Origin: Enterobacter sp. RHBSTW-00175
GTDB taxonomy: Bacteria > Pseudomonadota > Gammaproteobacteria > Enterobacterales > Enterobacteriaceae
Direction of reading: 5' to 3'
Assembly: GCF_013927005.1 (NCBI RefSeq)
Contig: NZ_CP055930.1
Location: forward strand, 868,001 to 932,000
Length of the DNA: 64,000 bases
Of this stretch, positions 48,098-58,659 are shown piece by piece. A program made the position numbers and the translations under genes. The notes under the pieces are model-generated. The model saw only the letters and a list, made by a program, of their open reading frames with translations. It ran no database searches and had not been told where the DNA came from. Each line of letters opens with the position of its first letter. Positions within the stretch are counted from its first letter, which is position 1.

Positions 48098-48103
48098 GTA
48101 TAT

Positions 48104-48177
48104 GAAAGACGCGCATTTGTTATCATCATCCCTGAATTCAGAGATGTATATTTTGGCCACAGCGATGTGGCCTTTTT
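48104..48177 (+). ncRNA. micA: Small RNA MicA
   Basis: The RNA begins GAAAGACGCGCATTTGTTAT and contains CATCATCCCTGAATTCAGAG, nearly identical to E. coli MicA. It ends in the terminator GGCCACAGCGATGTGGCC plus a T-run. Under sigma-E control and with Hfq, MicA represses ompA and other porin mRNAs. The location between luxS and gshA is conserved. The body differs from E. coli mainly in the terminator loop. Confidence 0.93.
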
Positions 48178-48185
48178 CTTTTGTG

Positions 48186-49730
48186 TCAGGCGTTCTTCGC
48201 CAGAAATGCATCAAACGACTCAGTATCTGCCGCTTCCACCTCTTTCTGACGCACCAGTGATGCTTCCCGCTCAGCAACAAATTCCGCTTCGCTCAGGATC
48301 TCTAACGGTTCCTGCCGCAACATTTCACGGTATTCTGCGCCCAGCGCGCGCCCTGTACCACCAATACCCTGATCAATCATAGAACGCAAAATACGCGCAG
48401 AGAACGTCAGTTCTGGGTTATCAAAGCTTTCAACCAGCTGATCGCACACTTTCTGATACTCATCACCGCCGTAAACGCTATCCATCGTCTGCGCGACGCG
48501 CTTCAGGTCGCGGAACAGATCTTTACCCACTTTAGCCAGCGGGAATTGCGCCGTTTCACAGCCGATACCCAGCGTCAGACCCGGCTTGCGCCCTTCCAGA
48601 ATCACGCGATTCCAGTTAGTACGGGTACAAAGCAGTTCGTCAGAACTCATTTCCGGCGCATCCGCCAGCACGCACCAGACCATAAACAGATCGAGGAAGC
48701 GAACCTGCTGCTCATCCACGCCAATTGGCGAGAACGGGTTGATGTCCAGTGAACGCACTTCGATGTATTCGATCCCCCCACGCTGCAATGCATCAGACGG
48801 CGTTTCACCGCTTCGCGTCACGCGCTTAGGACGAATTGGCGCATACAGTTCGTTCTCAATCTGTAGAACATTACTGTTGATTTGCAGGCGTTTACCGTCT
48901 TTTTCGAGGCCGATTTTTTCGTACTCTTCGGACGGCGTTTTGATCGCCCGCTTCAATCCTGCCACATATTCATGCAATTCGTTAAACGTAATACCGAGAT
49001 TGCTTTGCGATTTATTGGTATAGCCAAGATCGCTCAGGCGCAGGGACGTTGCGTACGGTAAGTAGTACATACCGCATTCGGTCTTCTCGAACGGCAATGT
49101 GGTCGGCTTCCCTTGCAGGAACGACGAGCAAATAGCCGGCGAAGCACCGAACAGATAAGGAATGACCCAGCCAAAACGGTAATAGTTGCGGATCAAGCGG
49201 AAATAACCCGCTGAAATCGCTTCTTTATCCGTTTCACCACACTTTGCCTGCCAGAAAGCCATCGGCAGAGAGAAATTGTAGTGTACGCCGGAGATGGTCT
49301 GCATCAGCGCACCGTAGCGGTTTTTCAGCCCTTCGCGATACAGCGTTTTCAGACGGCCAATATTTGAGGTGCCGTACTGAGCAAGCTCAATCTCCTGCCC
49401 CTGCTCGATATAGCACGGCATACTGAGCGGCCACATACGCTCATCACCCAGGTTACGGGCGGTATAACGATGAACGTCACGCAACAACTTCAGCATATGA
49501 TCGATATCGTCATCTACTGGAGTAATAAATTCCAGCAGCGCTTCGGCGAAATCAGTTGTGATCCATTTATGTGTCAGCGCCGAGCCCAACACCTGAGGGT
49601 GGCCCGTTGTCGCTAAGCTGCCATCTGCGTTTACGCGCAGCGTTTCTCGCTCAAGACCACGCTGAATACCCTTCAGAGCCTGAGGGTGGTTTTCCAGCCA
49701 GGCCAGCGCCTGTGATACGTCCGGGATCAA
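48186..49730 (-). CDS. gshA: Glutamate-cysteine ligase GshA
   Basis: This 514-residue ATP-dependent ligase makes gamma-glutamylcysteine, the first step of glutathione synthesis. The start is TTG at 49730 ([12 protein letters not shown]) with GGGAGG 5 nt upstream, the same unusual start as in E. coli. Conserved stretches are [41 protein letters not shown] and [14 protein letters not shown]. It is a few residues shorter than the E. coli enzyme (518), mainly through a gap after AKCGE. Confidence 0.96.
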   Translation of the reverse strand: MIPDVSQALAWLENHPQALKGIQRGLERETLRVNADGSLATTGHPQVLGSALTHKWITTDFAEALLEFITPVDDDIDHMLKLLRDVHRYTARNLGDERMWPLSMPCYIEQGQEIELAQYGTSNIGRLKTLYREGLKNRYGALMQTISGVHYNFSLPMAFWQAKCGETDKEAISAGYFRLIRNYYRFGWVIPYLFGASPAICSSFLQGKPTTLPFEKTECGMYYLPYATSLRLSDLGYTNKSQSNLGITFNELHEYVAGLKRAIKTPSEEYEKIGLEKDGKRLQINSNVLQIENELYAPIRPKRVTRSGETPSDALQRGGIEYIEVRSLDINPFSPIGVDEQQVRFLDLFMVWCVLADAPEMSSDELLCTRTNWNRVILEGRKPGLTLGIGCETAQFPLAKVGKDLFRDLKRVAQTMDSVYGGDEYQKVCDQLVESFDNPELTFSARILRSMIDQGIGGTGRALGAEYREMLRQEPLEILSEAEFVAEREASLVRQKEVEAADTESFDAFLAKNA

Positions 49731-49813
49731 ATTGACCTCCCGCCTGTCAAAGTAATGTTACTCAGCATAATTGTAATGGTTGACGATTGAAGGTCGCGTA
49801 TTCATTCCACCAA

Positions 49814-50242
49814 TTAGTGCCACCACGTCATACCCTGTAGTGTTACCCATGCCACGAGAACATAGCGTAACGCCTTGCCAAGGCACAAAAAAAAGAGCAC
49901 CGGCCCCCAGGAGATGCGCATCCATCCCGCCAGCAGGCACAGCAAATCACCTATTACAGGCATCCAGCTTAATAACAGCGTGGCAGCGCCATAGCGTTTT
50001 AGCCAGCCAACTGCCTTTTCCTGCCAGCGCGATTTTTCACGCAGCGGAAAGAAACGCCCAAGAATAACGTTAGTCAGCCCTCCAAGGCTATTACCCATTG
50101 TTGCTATTAATACCAGCAACCACGGCTGACTCACTCCCGATAACAGCATGGCGACCAGCACAACCTCGGAATTACCCGGTAGAAGTGTGGCGCTTAAAAA
50201 ACTGCTGGCGAATAGTGACGAAAGTGACAGCAGGTCACTCAC
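49814..50242 (-). CDS. yqaA: DedA/SNARE-associated-like membrane protein YqaA
   Basis: This is a 142-residue inner-membrane protein with four hydrophobic segments and the family pattern SATLLPGNSEVVL and GNSLGGLTNVILGR. YqaA belongs to the VTT/DedA-like superfamily, whose members include lipid scramblases; its own role is unknown. It overlaps the yqaB stop by 4 nt, so the pair is cotranscribed. Confidence 0.92.
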   Translation of the reverse strand: MSDLLSLSSLFASSFLSATLLPGNSEVVLVAMLLSGVSQPWLLVLIATMGNSLGGLTNVILGRFFPLREKSRWQEKAVGWLKRYGAATLLLSWMPVIGDLLCLLAGWMRISWGPVLFFLCLGKALRYVLVAWVTLQGMTWWH

Positions 50243-50805
50243 AGAAGACGGACATCCACTGCATCCATGCCCGCATCGCGTGCGGCTTGCAGACCAAAAT
50301 CTGCATCTTCAAAAACCACGCATTTAGCCGCAGGCACACCCATTAGCTCTGCACACAGCAGAAAGGTGTCCGGTGCGGGTTTGTGGTTTTTAACATGATC
50401 GGCGGCAACCACAGCAGAAAAATAGTGACGCAAGCCAAGATGGCTCAGCAGCGCCTCTGCGATTGCACTTTCACTGCCCGTCCCGACCGACATAGGACGA
50501 CGCCCATGCCACTCTTTCACCACATCAATTAATGGCAAAGGACGAACCGTGTCTAAAAGCATGGCTTTTACTGCATCTGTTTTTTCGCGCGCGAGCTGGT
50601 GCGGGTCGAGATCGGCCTGATTCAGTTCAATCACCGCCTCGGCAATGCGCCAGGTGGGGGAACCATTGAGGGCAACCATAGACTGCAAGTCGAAACGCAT
50701 CCCGTATCGGCCCAGGACTTCAGTCCAGGCTTTGCGGTGTGTGGGTTCGGTATCCAGGATGGTGCCATCCATATCGAAGATCAAACCGTCATACTGTGCG
50801 TACAT
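50239..50805 (-). CDS. yqaB: HAD sugar-phosphatase YqaB
   Basis: The 188-residue HAD hydrolase has catalytic FDMDGTILDTEP (Asp11 nucleophile, Asp13), the cap, and the late motifs VGTGSESA, KNHKPAPDTFL and VFEDADFGLQAA. E. coli YqaB dephosphorylates fructose 1-phosphate and 6-phosphogluconate. It is translationally linked to yqaA through an ATGA-type overlap. Confidence 0.94.
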   Translation of the reverse strand: MYAQYDGLIFDMDGTILDTEPTHRKAWTEVLGRYGMRFDLQSMVALNGSPTWRIAEAVIELNQADLDPHQLAREKTDAVKAMLLDTVRPLPLIDVVKEWHGRRPMSVGTGSESAIAEALLSHLGLRHYFSAVVAADHVKNHKPAPDTFLLCAELMGVPAAKCVVFEDADFGLQAARDAGMDAVDVRLL

Positions 50806-50931
50806 CGTGCTCTCGCTAAACGATTAACAAGGCATTACTTTATCGTAAACGGTGGTTTTTGTCGCTGATTGCGAAGTGATAACAATAAGTGTGATTAAGA
50901 ACTGAACGTTGGGGGGAATAACAAGAAGAGA

Positions 50932-51064
50932 TGGTGCATCCGGGAGGATTACCCGGCTTACGCCTCGCCCTGCGGGCCGTTGCTGAAGCAACGTTATCCT
51001 CCCTGGTGCTGGCGATTAACTCGCAGACCTTAAAACAACAGTGTTGCTGTTATCTCGGAGAATA
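50932..51064 (-). repeat. tRNA-linked repeat unit 1 (ends in a copy of the tRNA-Arg 3' 19 nt)
   Basis: Read on the minus strand, the unit follows the last tRNA-Arg and ends with 19 nt identical to the tRNA 3' end (AATCCTCCCGGATGCACCA). The central part contains the inverted repeat CGTTGCTGAAGCAACG. It is nearly identical to units 2 and 3. Confidence 0.85.
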
Positions 51065-51141
51065 TGGTGCATCCGGGAGGATTCGAACCTCCGACCGCTC
51101 GGTTCGTAGCCGAGTACTCTATCCAGCTGAGCTACGGATGC
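51065..51141 (-). tRNA. tRNA-Arg (anticodon ACG)
   Basis: A 77 nt cloverleaf including encoded CCA: 5' GCATCCG acceptor, GTAGCTCAGCTGGATAG D-arm, CTCGGCTACGAACCGAG anticodon arm (ACG), GGAGGTTCGAATCCTCC T-arm. It matches the E. coli argV/Y/Z/Q type; A34 is expected to become inosine. It is the last tRNA of the serV-arg transcript. Confidence 0.97.
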
Positions 51142-51206
51142 ATCGGGATTTACTACTGTTACTGCTGATACTCGGTATCACTTCAAAAGCAACACGAAGT
51201 AAAAGA

Positions 51207-51338
51207 TGGTGCATCCGGGAGGATTACTCGGCTGCGCCTCGCCCTTCGGGCCGTTGCTGAAGCAACGTTATCCTCCCTGGTGCTGGCGATTAACTCGCAG
51301 ACCTTGAAACAACAGTATCGCTGTTATCTCGGAGAATA
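51207..51338 (-). repeat. tRNA-linked repeat unit 2 (ends in a copy of the tRNA-Arg 3' 19 nt)
   Basis: About 132 bp directly follows the second-last tRNA-Arg on the minus strand, nearly identical to units 1 and 3 with a few substitutions (for example CTCGGCTGCGCC for CCCGGCTTACGCC). It ends with the same 19 nt tRNA tail. Confidence 0.85.
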
Positions 51339-51415
51339 TGGTGCATCCGGGAGGATTCGAACCTCCGACCGCTCGGTTCGTAGCCGAGTACTCTATCCAG
51401 CTGAGCTACGGATGC
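51339..51415 (-). tRNA. tRNA-Arg (anticodon ACG)
   Basis: This 77 nt gene is identical in sequence to the copy at 51065-51141. It is followed on the minus strand by repeat unit 2. Confidence 0.97.
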
Positions 51416-51444
51416 ATCAGGGAACTGCTTTCAGAAATAGTAAA

Positions 51445-51521
51445 TGGTGCATCCGGGAGGATTCGAACCTCCGACCGCTCGGTTCGTAGCCGAGTACTCT
51501 ATCCAGCTGAGCTACGGATGC
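51445..51521 (-). tRNA. tRNA-Arg (anticodon ACG)
   Basis: This 77 nt gene is identical to the other copies. It is the only one of the four not followed by a repeat unit; a 29 nt spacer leads to the next tRNA. Confidence 0.97.
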
Positions 51522-51585
51522 ATCAGGATTTACTACTGTACTGCTCGATACTCATATCACTTCGAAAGCAATATGAAGTAATAGA

Positions 51586-51718
51586 TGGTGCATCCGGGAG
51601 GATTACCCGGCTTACGCCTCGCCCTGCGGGCCGTTGCTGAAGCAACGTTATCCTCCCTGGTGCTGGCGATTAACTCGCAGACCTTAAAACAACAGTGTTG
51701 CTGTTATCTCGGAGAATA
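51586..51718 (-). repeat. tRNA-linked repeat unit 3 (ends in a copy of the tRNA-Arg 3' 19 nt)
   Basis: About 133 bp directly follows the first tRNA-Arg on the minus strand and is almost identical to unit 1, including the tail of 19 nt copied from the tRNA. Confidence 0.85.
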
Positions 51719-51795
51719 TGGTGCATCCGGGAGGATTCGAACCTCCGACCGCTCGGTTCGTAGCCGAGTACTCTATCCAGCTGAGCTACGGATGC
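51719..51795 (-). tRNA. tRNA-Arg (anticodon ACG)
   Basis: This 77 nt gene, identical to the other copies, is the first Arg tRNA after serV, separated from it by 4 nt. Confidence 0.97.
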
Positions 51796-51799
51796 AAAA

Positions 51800-51892
51800 T
51801 GGCGGTGAGGCGGGGATTCGAACCCCGGATGCAGCTTTTGACCGCATACTCCCTTAGCAGGGGAGCGCCTTCAGCCTCTCGGCCACCTCACC
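51800..51892 (-). tRNA. serV: tRNA-Ser (anticodon GCT)
   Basis: This 93 nt class II tRNA with a long variable arm starts GGTGAGGTGGCCGAGAGG, has anticodon loop CTGCTAA (GCT) and T-arm GGGGTTCGAATCCCC, and ends in encoded CCA. It matches serV, first gene of the serV-arg operon. Confidence 0.97.
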
Positions 51893-51957
51893 ACACAACG
51901 CCTCTTTCGAGTGCTTCGAGTAACTCGTTAAGAGCTTCTCGTCGCTGCGTGGCGCAT

Positions 51958-51985
51958 ATATTACTTTCTGGGACTTATAAGTCAA
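51958..51985 (-). promoter_or_regulatory. Promoter of the serV-arg tRNA operon
   Basis: On the minus strand TTGACT (51980-51985), a 16 bp spacer and TAATAT (51958-51963) are followed by a GC-rich discriminator GCGCC, typical of stringently controlled stable-RNA promoters. Confidence 0.8.
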
Positions 51986-52203
51986 ACAATTTTCCACATG
52001 CTTTTATCGTTTGCACAAATCACACGCAATTCGCATGTAAAAGCCGCAAAGAGGGTGTTTTATAAGCGGATTTTGCAGGATTCTGAGCAGTATTCATGAG
52101 GCATAGCGCTGCTATTGGTAAGAGATAAGGCAAAGAGAAAGGCGAAAAAGCGAGCTGTTGAAATCGAATGGTAACTTTAAGCGGGAAAAATGTCTGGAAG
52201 GTT

Positions 52204-52227
52204 GCGTCTCGCCAGACAGCGAGACGC
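52204..52227. terminator. Hairpin between csrA and the tRNA operon
   Basis: GCGTCTCGC-CAGACA-GCGAGACGC is a perfect 9 bp stem just after the csrA stop, without a strong T-run. It is a likely 3' end for csrA mRNA. Confidence 0.55.
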
Positions 52228-52234
52228 GATAATA

Positions 52235-52420
52235 TCAGTAACTGGACTGCTGGGATTTTTCAGCCTGGATACGCTGGTAGATCTCTTCACGGTGGACAGA
52301 TACTTCTTTAGGAGCGTTTACGCCGATGCGTACCTGGTTGCCCTTAACCCCTAAAACTGTCACGGTGACCTCATCCCCAATCATGAGGGTCTCACCAACT
52401 CGACGAGTCAGAATCAGCAT
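52235..52420 (-). CDS. csrA: Carbon storage regulator CsrA
   Basis: The 61-residue RNA-binding protein ([15 protein letters not shown]... [13 protein letters not shown]) is essentially identical to E. coli CsrA. The dimer binds GGA motifs in mRNA leaders and controls glycogen, motility and biofilm. Key residues Leu4, Arg6 and Arg44 are present. A GGAGCAAAG ribosome site lies immediately upstream. The 241 bp up to alaS hold its promoters, which I did not resolve. Confidence 0.98.
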
Positions 52421-52661
52421 TCTTTGCTCCTTGAAAGATTAAAAGAGTCGGGTCTCTTGTATCCCGGCATTATCCATCATATAACGCCAAAAAGTAAGCG
52501 ATGACAAACACGTAAAGTGTAAGCAGTCACGGCATCACATTCTGTTAAACGTAAGTTTAGCCGATATACACAAACTCAACCTGACTTTATCGTTATCGAT
52601 AGCGTAGTGAACAAGACGCCATAACGTTGCCGCCATGACGTCTGCTTACGCTTTGTAATTA

Positions 52662-55289
52662 TTACAGTTTTGCGCTTACCCAGCTTTCAACACTGGCCAA
52701 TGCCGCAGGAAGTGCCGCCGCATCCGTACCACCGGCTTGCGCCATGTCCGGACGACCGCCACCCTTGCCACCCACCTGCTGGGCGACCATACCAACCAGT
52801 TCCCCTGCTTTAACGCGGTCAGTCACATCCTTAGAGACGCCCGCAATCAGAGAAACCTTACCTTCTGCCACTGTCGCCAGAACGATAACCGTTGAACCCA
52901 GCTGGTTCTTCAGATCGTCGACCATAGTGCGAAGCATTTTAGGCTCAACGCCTGCCAGGTCACTGACCAGCAGTTTAACGCCTTTAATCTCTACCGCTTT
53001 ACTGGAGAGGTTTGCACTTTCCTGCGCAGCCGCTTGTTCTTTCAGCTGTTGCAGTTCTTTTTCCAGCTGACGAGTACGATCCAGTGCAACACGCACTTTC
53101 TCGCCCAGGTTCTGGCTATCGCCTTTCAGCAACTGTGCAATATCATGCAGTTGGTCGCTCTGCGCGTGCAGGCTGGCAATTGCACCTTCGCCGGTTACCG
53201 CTTCGATACGACGAACACCCGCCGCAGTACCAGACTCAGAGACGATACGGAACAGACCGATATCACCGGTGCGCGCTGCGTGAGTACCACCGCACAGTTC
53301 GGTAGAGAAATCGCCCATGCTCAGTACGCGAACACGTTCGTCATATTTCTCGCCAAACAGCGCCATCGCACCTTTTTTCTTCGCCGCTTCGAGATCCATG
53401 ATGTTGGTTTCGATGGCCAGGTTACGACGGATCTGCGCGTTCACCAGATCTTCAACCGCGCGGATTTCAGACGGTTTCATCGCTTCAAAATGAGAGAAGT
53501 CGAAACGCAGCACTTTGTCGTTAACCAGAGAACCTTTCTGCGCCACGTGCGTACCCAGAACATCGCGCAGTGCTGCGTGCATCAGGTGCGTTGCGGAGTG
53601 GTTCAGACGAATGCGCGCACGGCGTGCTTCGTCAACGTTCGCCTGAACGCCCTCGCCCACTTTCAGTGAACCGGAAACCAGTTTGCCCTGGTGACCAATT
53701 GCCTGACCGTATTTCTGGGTGTCAGCAACGCTGAAGCTAAAGCCGTCGCCTTTCAGTTCGCCTTTATCGCCAACCTGGCCGCCGGATTCAGCATAGAACG
53801 GCGTTTTGTCCAGAATAACCACAGCATCCTGACCCGCGCTGATGCTGTCTACGGATTTACCGTCAACAAACAGGGCAGTCACTTTGCCGGTCAGTTCCAG
53901 ATTTTCGTAGCCTTTGAACTCGGACGCGCCATCAACGCGGATCATCGCGTTGTAGTCAGCGCCAAAACCGCTGGACTCGCGCGCACGACGGCGCTGCTCT
54001 TCCATAGCGGCTTCGAAGCCAGCTTCGTCAACTTTGATGTTGCGCTCGCGGCAAACGTCAGCCGTCAGGTCAACCGGGAAGCCGTAGGTGTCATACAGAC
54101 GGAAAGCGGTTTCGCCATCCAGCGTGTCGCCCTTAAGCTTCGCCAACTCTTCATCCAGCAGCGCCAGGCCGCGTTCCAGAGTACGCGCAAACTGCTCTTC
54201 TTCGGTTTTCAGAACATGCTCAACCTGCGACTGCTGGCGTTTCAGTTCATCACCCGCCGCACCCATCACACTAACCAGTGGGCCAACAAGTTTATAGAAG
54301 AAGGTGTCCTTCGCGCCCAGCATGTTGCCGTGACGAATAGCACGACGAATGATACGGCGCAGCACGTAGCCACGGTTTTCATTCGACGGGATAACGCCGT
54401 CAGCAATCAGGAACGCACAGGAACGAATATGGTCTGCAATAACGCGCAGCGATTTATTGCTCAGATCGGTCGCACCGGTCACTTCCGCCACGGACTTAAT
54501 CAGCGTGTGGAACAGGTCGATGTCATAGTTGGAGTTAACGTGTTGCAGAACCGCAGCAATACGCTCCAGACCCATACCGGTATCAACGGACGGTTTTGGC
54601 AGTGGTTCCATCGTGCCATCGGCCTGACGGTTGAACTGCATGAAGACGATGTTCCAGATCTCAATGTAGCGATCGCCATCTTCTTCCGGGCTTCCTGGAG
54701 GGCCGCCCCAGATGTGATCACCGTGATCGTAGAAGATTTCGGTGCACGGGCCGCAAGGACCGGTATCACCCATCTGCCAGAAGTTGTCAGACGCATATGG
54801 AGCGCCTTTGTTATCACCGATGCGGATAATACGTTCGCGCGGGATACCTACTTCTTTTTCCCAGATTTCGTAGGCTTCGTCATCGGTTTCATAGACGGTA
54901 ACCCACAGACGCTCTTTCGGCAGCTTGAACCAGTTTTCACCGGTCAGCAGTTCCCACGCGTACTGGATAGCATCGTGTTTGAAGTAGTCGCCGAAGCTGA
55001 AGTTACCCAGCATTTCGAAGAAGGTGTGGTGACGTGCAGTGTAACCGACGTTTTCCAGGTCATTATGTTTACCGCCCGCACGCACACAACGCTGTGAGGT
55101 TGTTGCACGGGAATAATTACGCTTATCGAGACCAAGGAACACATCCTTGAACTGGTTCATCCCGGCGTTGGTAAACAGTAAAGTCGGGTCGTTATTCGGT
55201 ACCAGGGAGCTGCTGGCAACAACCTGGTGTCCTTTACTATGGAAAAAATCGAGAAACGCCTGACGGATCTCAGCGGTGCTCTTGCTCAT
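52662..55289 (-). CDS. alaS: Alanyl-tRNA synthetase AlaS
   Basis: The 875-residue class II synthetase has the N-terminal aminoacylation domain with motif 1-3 elements ([47 protein letters not shown]), an editing domain with [12 protein letters not shown] and [13 protein letters not shown] zinc ligands, and a C-terminal DHHA1 domain ([12 protein letters not shown]). Length agrees with E. coli (876). The long plus-strand frames across this gene are shadows. Confidence 0.98.
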   Translation of the reverse strand: MSKSTAEIRQAFLDFFHSKGHQVVASSSLVPNNDPTLLFTNAGMNQFKDVFLGLDKRNYSRATTSQRCVRAGGKHNDLENVGYTARHHTFFEMLGNFSFGDYFKHDAIQYAWELLTGENWFKLPKERLWVTVYETDDEAYEIWEKEVGIPRERIIRIGDNKGAPYASDNFWQMGDTGPCGPCTEIFYDHGDHIWGGPPGSPEEDGDRYIEIWNIVFMQFNRQADGTMEPLPKPSVDTGMGLERIAAVLQHVNSNYDIDLFHTLIKSVAEVTGATDLSNKSLRVIADHIRSCAFLIADGVIPSNENRGYVLRRIIRRAIRHGNMLGAKDTFFYKLVGPLVSVMGAAGDELKRQQSQVEHVLKTEEEQFARTLERGLALLDEELAKLKGDTLDGETAFRLYDTYGFPVDLTADVCRERNIKVDEAGFEAAMEEQRRRARESSGFGADYNAMIRVDGASEFKGYENLELTGKVTALFVDGKSVDSISAGQDAVVILDKTPFYAESGGQVGDKGELKGDGFSFSVADTQKYGQAIGHQGKLVSGSLKVGEGVQANVDEARRARIRLNHSATHLMHAALRDVLGTHVAQKGSLVNDKVLRFDFSHFEAMKPSEIRAVEDLVNAQIRRNLAIETNIMDLEAAKKKGAMALFGEKYDERVRVLSMGDFSTELCGGTHAARTGDIGLFRIVSESGTAAGVRRIEAVTGEGAIASLHAQSDQLHDIAQLLKGDSQNLGEKVRVALDRTRQLEKELQQLKEQAAAQESANLSSKAVEIKGVKLLVSDLAGVEPKMLRTMVDDLKNQLGSTVIVLATVAEGKVSLIAGVSKDVTDRVKAGELVGMVAQQVGGKGGGRPDMAQAGGTDAAALPAALASVESWVSAKL

Positions 55290-55420
55290 AATTATCCTGA
55301 AATCAAGCTAACGAAATGTCGCAGCCAGTCTGTACCTGTAATCAGTTGGACAGACCAGCTACTGGAAAAAGTGGGAATAAGATAAGTTTTCTTGGGAGGG
55401 AAGTAAAATCCCTCATGCGT

Positions 55421-55921
55421 TCAATCGGCAAAATTACGCCATATATCCTGAATATCTTCCATCAGGAAGCCACGATAGAGCAAAAAGCGCTGGATTTTAA
55501 CTTTTTCTGCAAACTCACGCGGCAGCGGCTCGCCGTATTTGCGAATTGCCTGATCTCTCGCAAGTTCTCCCCACGCGATATCGCATTCGCGCATGGCCTT
55601 TTCGGTTGATTCACGCGCGATCCCTTTTTGGTTAAGCTCCTGGCGAATACGCGCAGGGCCATAGCCTTTACGACTGCGGCTGGCGATAAACCGTGAGACA
55701 AAGCGCTCATCATCCAGATAATGATGCTCATAGCACCAGGCGATAACCCGGTCGTAATCTTCCGCCGTGGCATCAATCTCTTCCGGCCCATTTTTGCCCA
55801 TCACCGGGGCCGCGAGTTTACGCCGTAACTCTTGCTCGCTGTGGTCGCGCACGGCCAGAATACGCACCGCGCGGTCCAGTAAGCGGGCATAGGCAGGGCG
55901 ACGAGTTGTGGGTTCGGTCAT
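55421..55921 (-). CDS. recX: RecA regulator RecX
   Basis: This 166-residue protein of helical three-helix repeats ([25 protein letters not shown] and [18 protein letters not shown] are conserved) has the same length as in E. coli. It caps and limits RecA filaments. It lies 69 bp downstream of recA past a terminator, so expression depends on readthrough, keeping RecX far below RecA. Confidence 0.95.
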   Translation of the reverse strand: MTEPTTRRPAYARLLDRAVRILAVRDHSEQELRRKLAAPVMGKNGPEEIDATAEDYDRVIAWCYEHHYLDDERFVSRFIASRSRKGYGPARIRQELNQKGIARESTEKAMRECDIAWGELARDQAIRKYGEPLPREFAEKVKIQRFLLYRGFLMEDIQDIWRNFAD

Positions 55922-55946
55922 ACAAAACCTGCTGGTTCAGAAATGC

Positions 55947-55972
55947 AAAAAGGGCCGCATTCGCAGCCCTTC
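55947..55972 (-). terminator. recA terminator (leaky, before recX)
   Basis: On the minus strand AAGGGCTGC-GAAT-GCGGCCCTT is followed by TTT. It lies just after the recA stop; partial readthrough is how recX is expressed in E. coli. Confidence 0.85.
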
Positions 55973-55989
55973 ATTTTTAAACGAGAGAA

Positions 55990-57084
<1,095 letters not shown>

Positions 57085-57115
57085 TTACCGGGGTGAATTC
57101 TGTTCTGTTGGTGCA

Positions 57116-57143
57116 ATTATACTGTATGGTCATACAGTATCAA
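57116..57143 (-). promoter_or_regulatory. recA: recA promoter with LexA (SOS) box
   Basis: On the minus strand TTGATA (57138-57143), a 16 bp spacer and TATAAT (57116-57121). The spacer is CTGTATGACCATACAG (57122-57137), a near-ideal SOS box CTGT-N8-ACAG, so LexA covers the promoter. In the leader, TAAATACG/CGTATTTA (57068-57087) forms a small hairpin. Confidence 0.95.
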
Positions 57144-57637
57144 GTATTTTGTAGAAATTGTTGCCAGAGCGTTTTTAACGCATATTCCGTTGCCTGACGA
57201 CGCACGCTTTCGCGATCGCCGCTAAAGCATTCACGGCGGGTAATCCCCTCGCCTTTCGACGTTGCAAAACCAAACCATACGGTACCAACGGGTTTCACAT
57301 CGCTACCGCCGTCCGGCCCGGCAATGCCACTTATCGAAATGGCATAATCCGCGCGCGCCGCTTTAAGGGCACCAATGGCCATTTCAATCACCACCGGCTC
57401 ACTGACCGCGCCATGCTGTTCGAGCGTGGATTCACGCACGCCAATCATCTGTGCCTTAGCTTCATTACTGTAGGTCACAAAGCTACGCTCAAACCAGGCG
57501 GAACTGCCCGCAATATCCGTAATCACTTTCGCTACCCAGCCGCCAGTACAGGACTCTGCCGTTGTTACTGTCGCACCGCGCTGCTTTAACGCCAGCCCTA
57601 CCACTTCGCTAAGCTGCATCAATTCATGGTCAGTCAT
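57140..57637 (-). CDS. pncC: Nicotinamide-nucleotide amidase PncC
   Basis: This 165-residue CinA C-terminal domain protein (YgaD) starts at ATG 57637, same length as in E. coli. The active-site start TTAESCTGGWVAKVITD and ISGIAGPDGGSDVKPVGTVWFG are conserved. It deamidates NMN to nicotinic acid mononucleotide in NAD recycling. Its stop lies on the recA -35 box. Confidence 0.95.
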   Translation of the reverse strand: MTDHELMQLSEVVGLALKQRGATVTTAESCTGGWVAKVITDIAGSSAWFERSFVTYSNEAKAQMIGVRESTLEQHGAVSEPVVIEMAIGALKAARADYAISISGIAGPDGGSDVKPVGTVWFGFATSKGEGITRRECFSGDRESVRRQATEYALKTLWQQFLQNT

Positions 57638-57728
57638 TATCGCTCCAGGCCTTTGAAAAACGTGCAGCACAAGATAACACTTTCTCGTCAGATATGGGGA
57701 TGAGGTTCAGGTTTTACGAGGGGTCTTC

Positions 57729-57757
57729 AGAAAAAGCCGATGCGGGCGCATCGGCTT
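57729..57757 (-). terminator. Terminator of the zinc-type ABC operon
   Basis: On the minus strand AAGCCGATGC-GCCC-GCATCGGCTT runs into TTT; the 10 bp stem lies 10 bp after the binding-protein stop. Confidence 0.88.
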
Positions 57758-57766
57758 CCGGGGTTC

Positions 57767-58645
57767 TTATTTCATGCTGTCGGCGATGGTATCAACATTG
57801 TGGCGAAATGCTTTAACGTAGGTATCCGCCACACCACCTTTTGCCGAAAGCGCTTCAGGGTAGAGTTCGCCTCCTGGCTGCGCGCCTGTCGCACTGGCAA
57901 TCTGTTTCACCAGACGCGGATCAAGCTGGTTTTCCATAAACCAGGTTTTCACACCATCGGCTTTAATCTGGTTGATAATCTCAGCCACCTGCGCCGCGCT
58001 GGCTTCGCTCTCGGACGACAACCCTTGTGGTGCCATAAAAGTCACACTGTAGGCGCGGCTGAAATAACCAAAGGCATCATGGCTGGTCAGCACTTTGCGT
58101 TTTTCCTGCGGGATCGGGCTAAAGCGTGATTTGGCCCAGTTATCCAGCTGGATGAGTTGTGCGATATACGGTTTGCCGGTGCCTTCCAGCGCAGCTTTAT
58201 CTTCCGGGTCGGCCTTCACCAGCCCATTCAGGATATTTTGCGCATACAGGGCACCGTTTGCCGCGCTGTTCCAGGCATGTGGGTCAGTCACGGTTTTTCC
58301 GTCTTCTTCCAGAGTGTGTGTTTTCACACCGGCCGATGCCACCACCAGTTGGCCTTTAAAACCGGACGCTTTCACCAGACGGTCAAGCCATCCCTCCAGC
58401 CCAAGGCCGTTCACCACCACCACATCAGCCTTACTCAGCGCGGCGCTGTCTTTGGGTGACGGTTCGAAGGTGTGTGGGTCGCCATCCGGCCCCACCAGCG
58501 TTGTCACGTTTACGTTTTTACCGCCGACTTCCTGGGTAATATCTCCCAGGATCGAAAAGCTGGTCACCACATTAAGCGTTTTTGCCATCACAGTGTGCGA
58601 CATCATTCCGAGCGCGAGCGCAACGACTAACCCTGTACGTTTCAT
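57767..58645 (-). CDS. Zinc/manganese-type ABC transporter binding protein
   Basis: The 292-residue product starts at ATG 58645, with AAGGGG about 5 nt upstream. The signal peptide is cleaved after about Ala21 (SHTVMA). Expected metal ligands are His58 (GDPHTFEP), His123 (DPHAW) and His189 (TSHDAFGYF), with Glu264 in LYPEALS where most relatives have Asp. Three histidines point to zinc rather than manganese. There is no ZnuA-like His-rich loop. With the downstream-named permease and ATPase it forms a complete importer, inserted between pncC and mltB relative to E. coli. Confidence 0.88.
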   Translation of the reverse strand: MKRTGLVVALALGMMSHTVMAKTLNVVTSFSILGDITQEVGGKNVNVTTLVGPDGDPHTFEPSPKDSAALSKADVVVVNGLGLEGWLDRLVKASGFKGQLVVASAGVKTHTLEEDGKTVTDPHAWNSAANGALYAQNILNGLVKADPEDKAALEGTGKPYIAQLIQLDNWAKSRFSPIPQEKRKVLTSHDAFGYFSRAYSVTFMAPQGLSSESEASAAQVAEIINQIKADGVKTWFMENQLDPRLVKQIASATGAQPGGELYPEALSAKGGVADTYVKAFRHNVDTIADSMK

Positions 58646-58659
58646 TTTTTCCCCTTGCG

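Noticed and set aside
50932..51604. 19 nt tRNA 3' copies as phage or island attachment sites
   Set aside because: tRNA 3' ends are frequent att sites, but the copies are only about 130 bp from each tRNA with no integrase or cargo between them.
50932..51795. Possible CRISPR array
   Set aside because: The regular repeats are tRNA-Arg genes and tRNA-linked units of about 77 and 133 bp, far longer than CRISPR repeats, and no cas genes are present.
50931..52065. Plus-strand ORFs beginning MVHPGG or similar
   Set aside because: They are translations of the reverse of tRNA genes and their repeat units, a common false annotation.
53691..55097. 468-codon open frame antisense to alaS
   Set aside because: alaS is full length and strongly conserved; the antisense frame is a shadow with an amino acid composition typical of reversed coding sequence.
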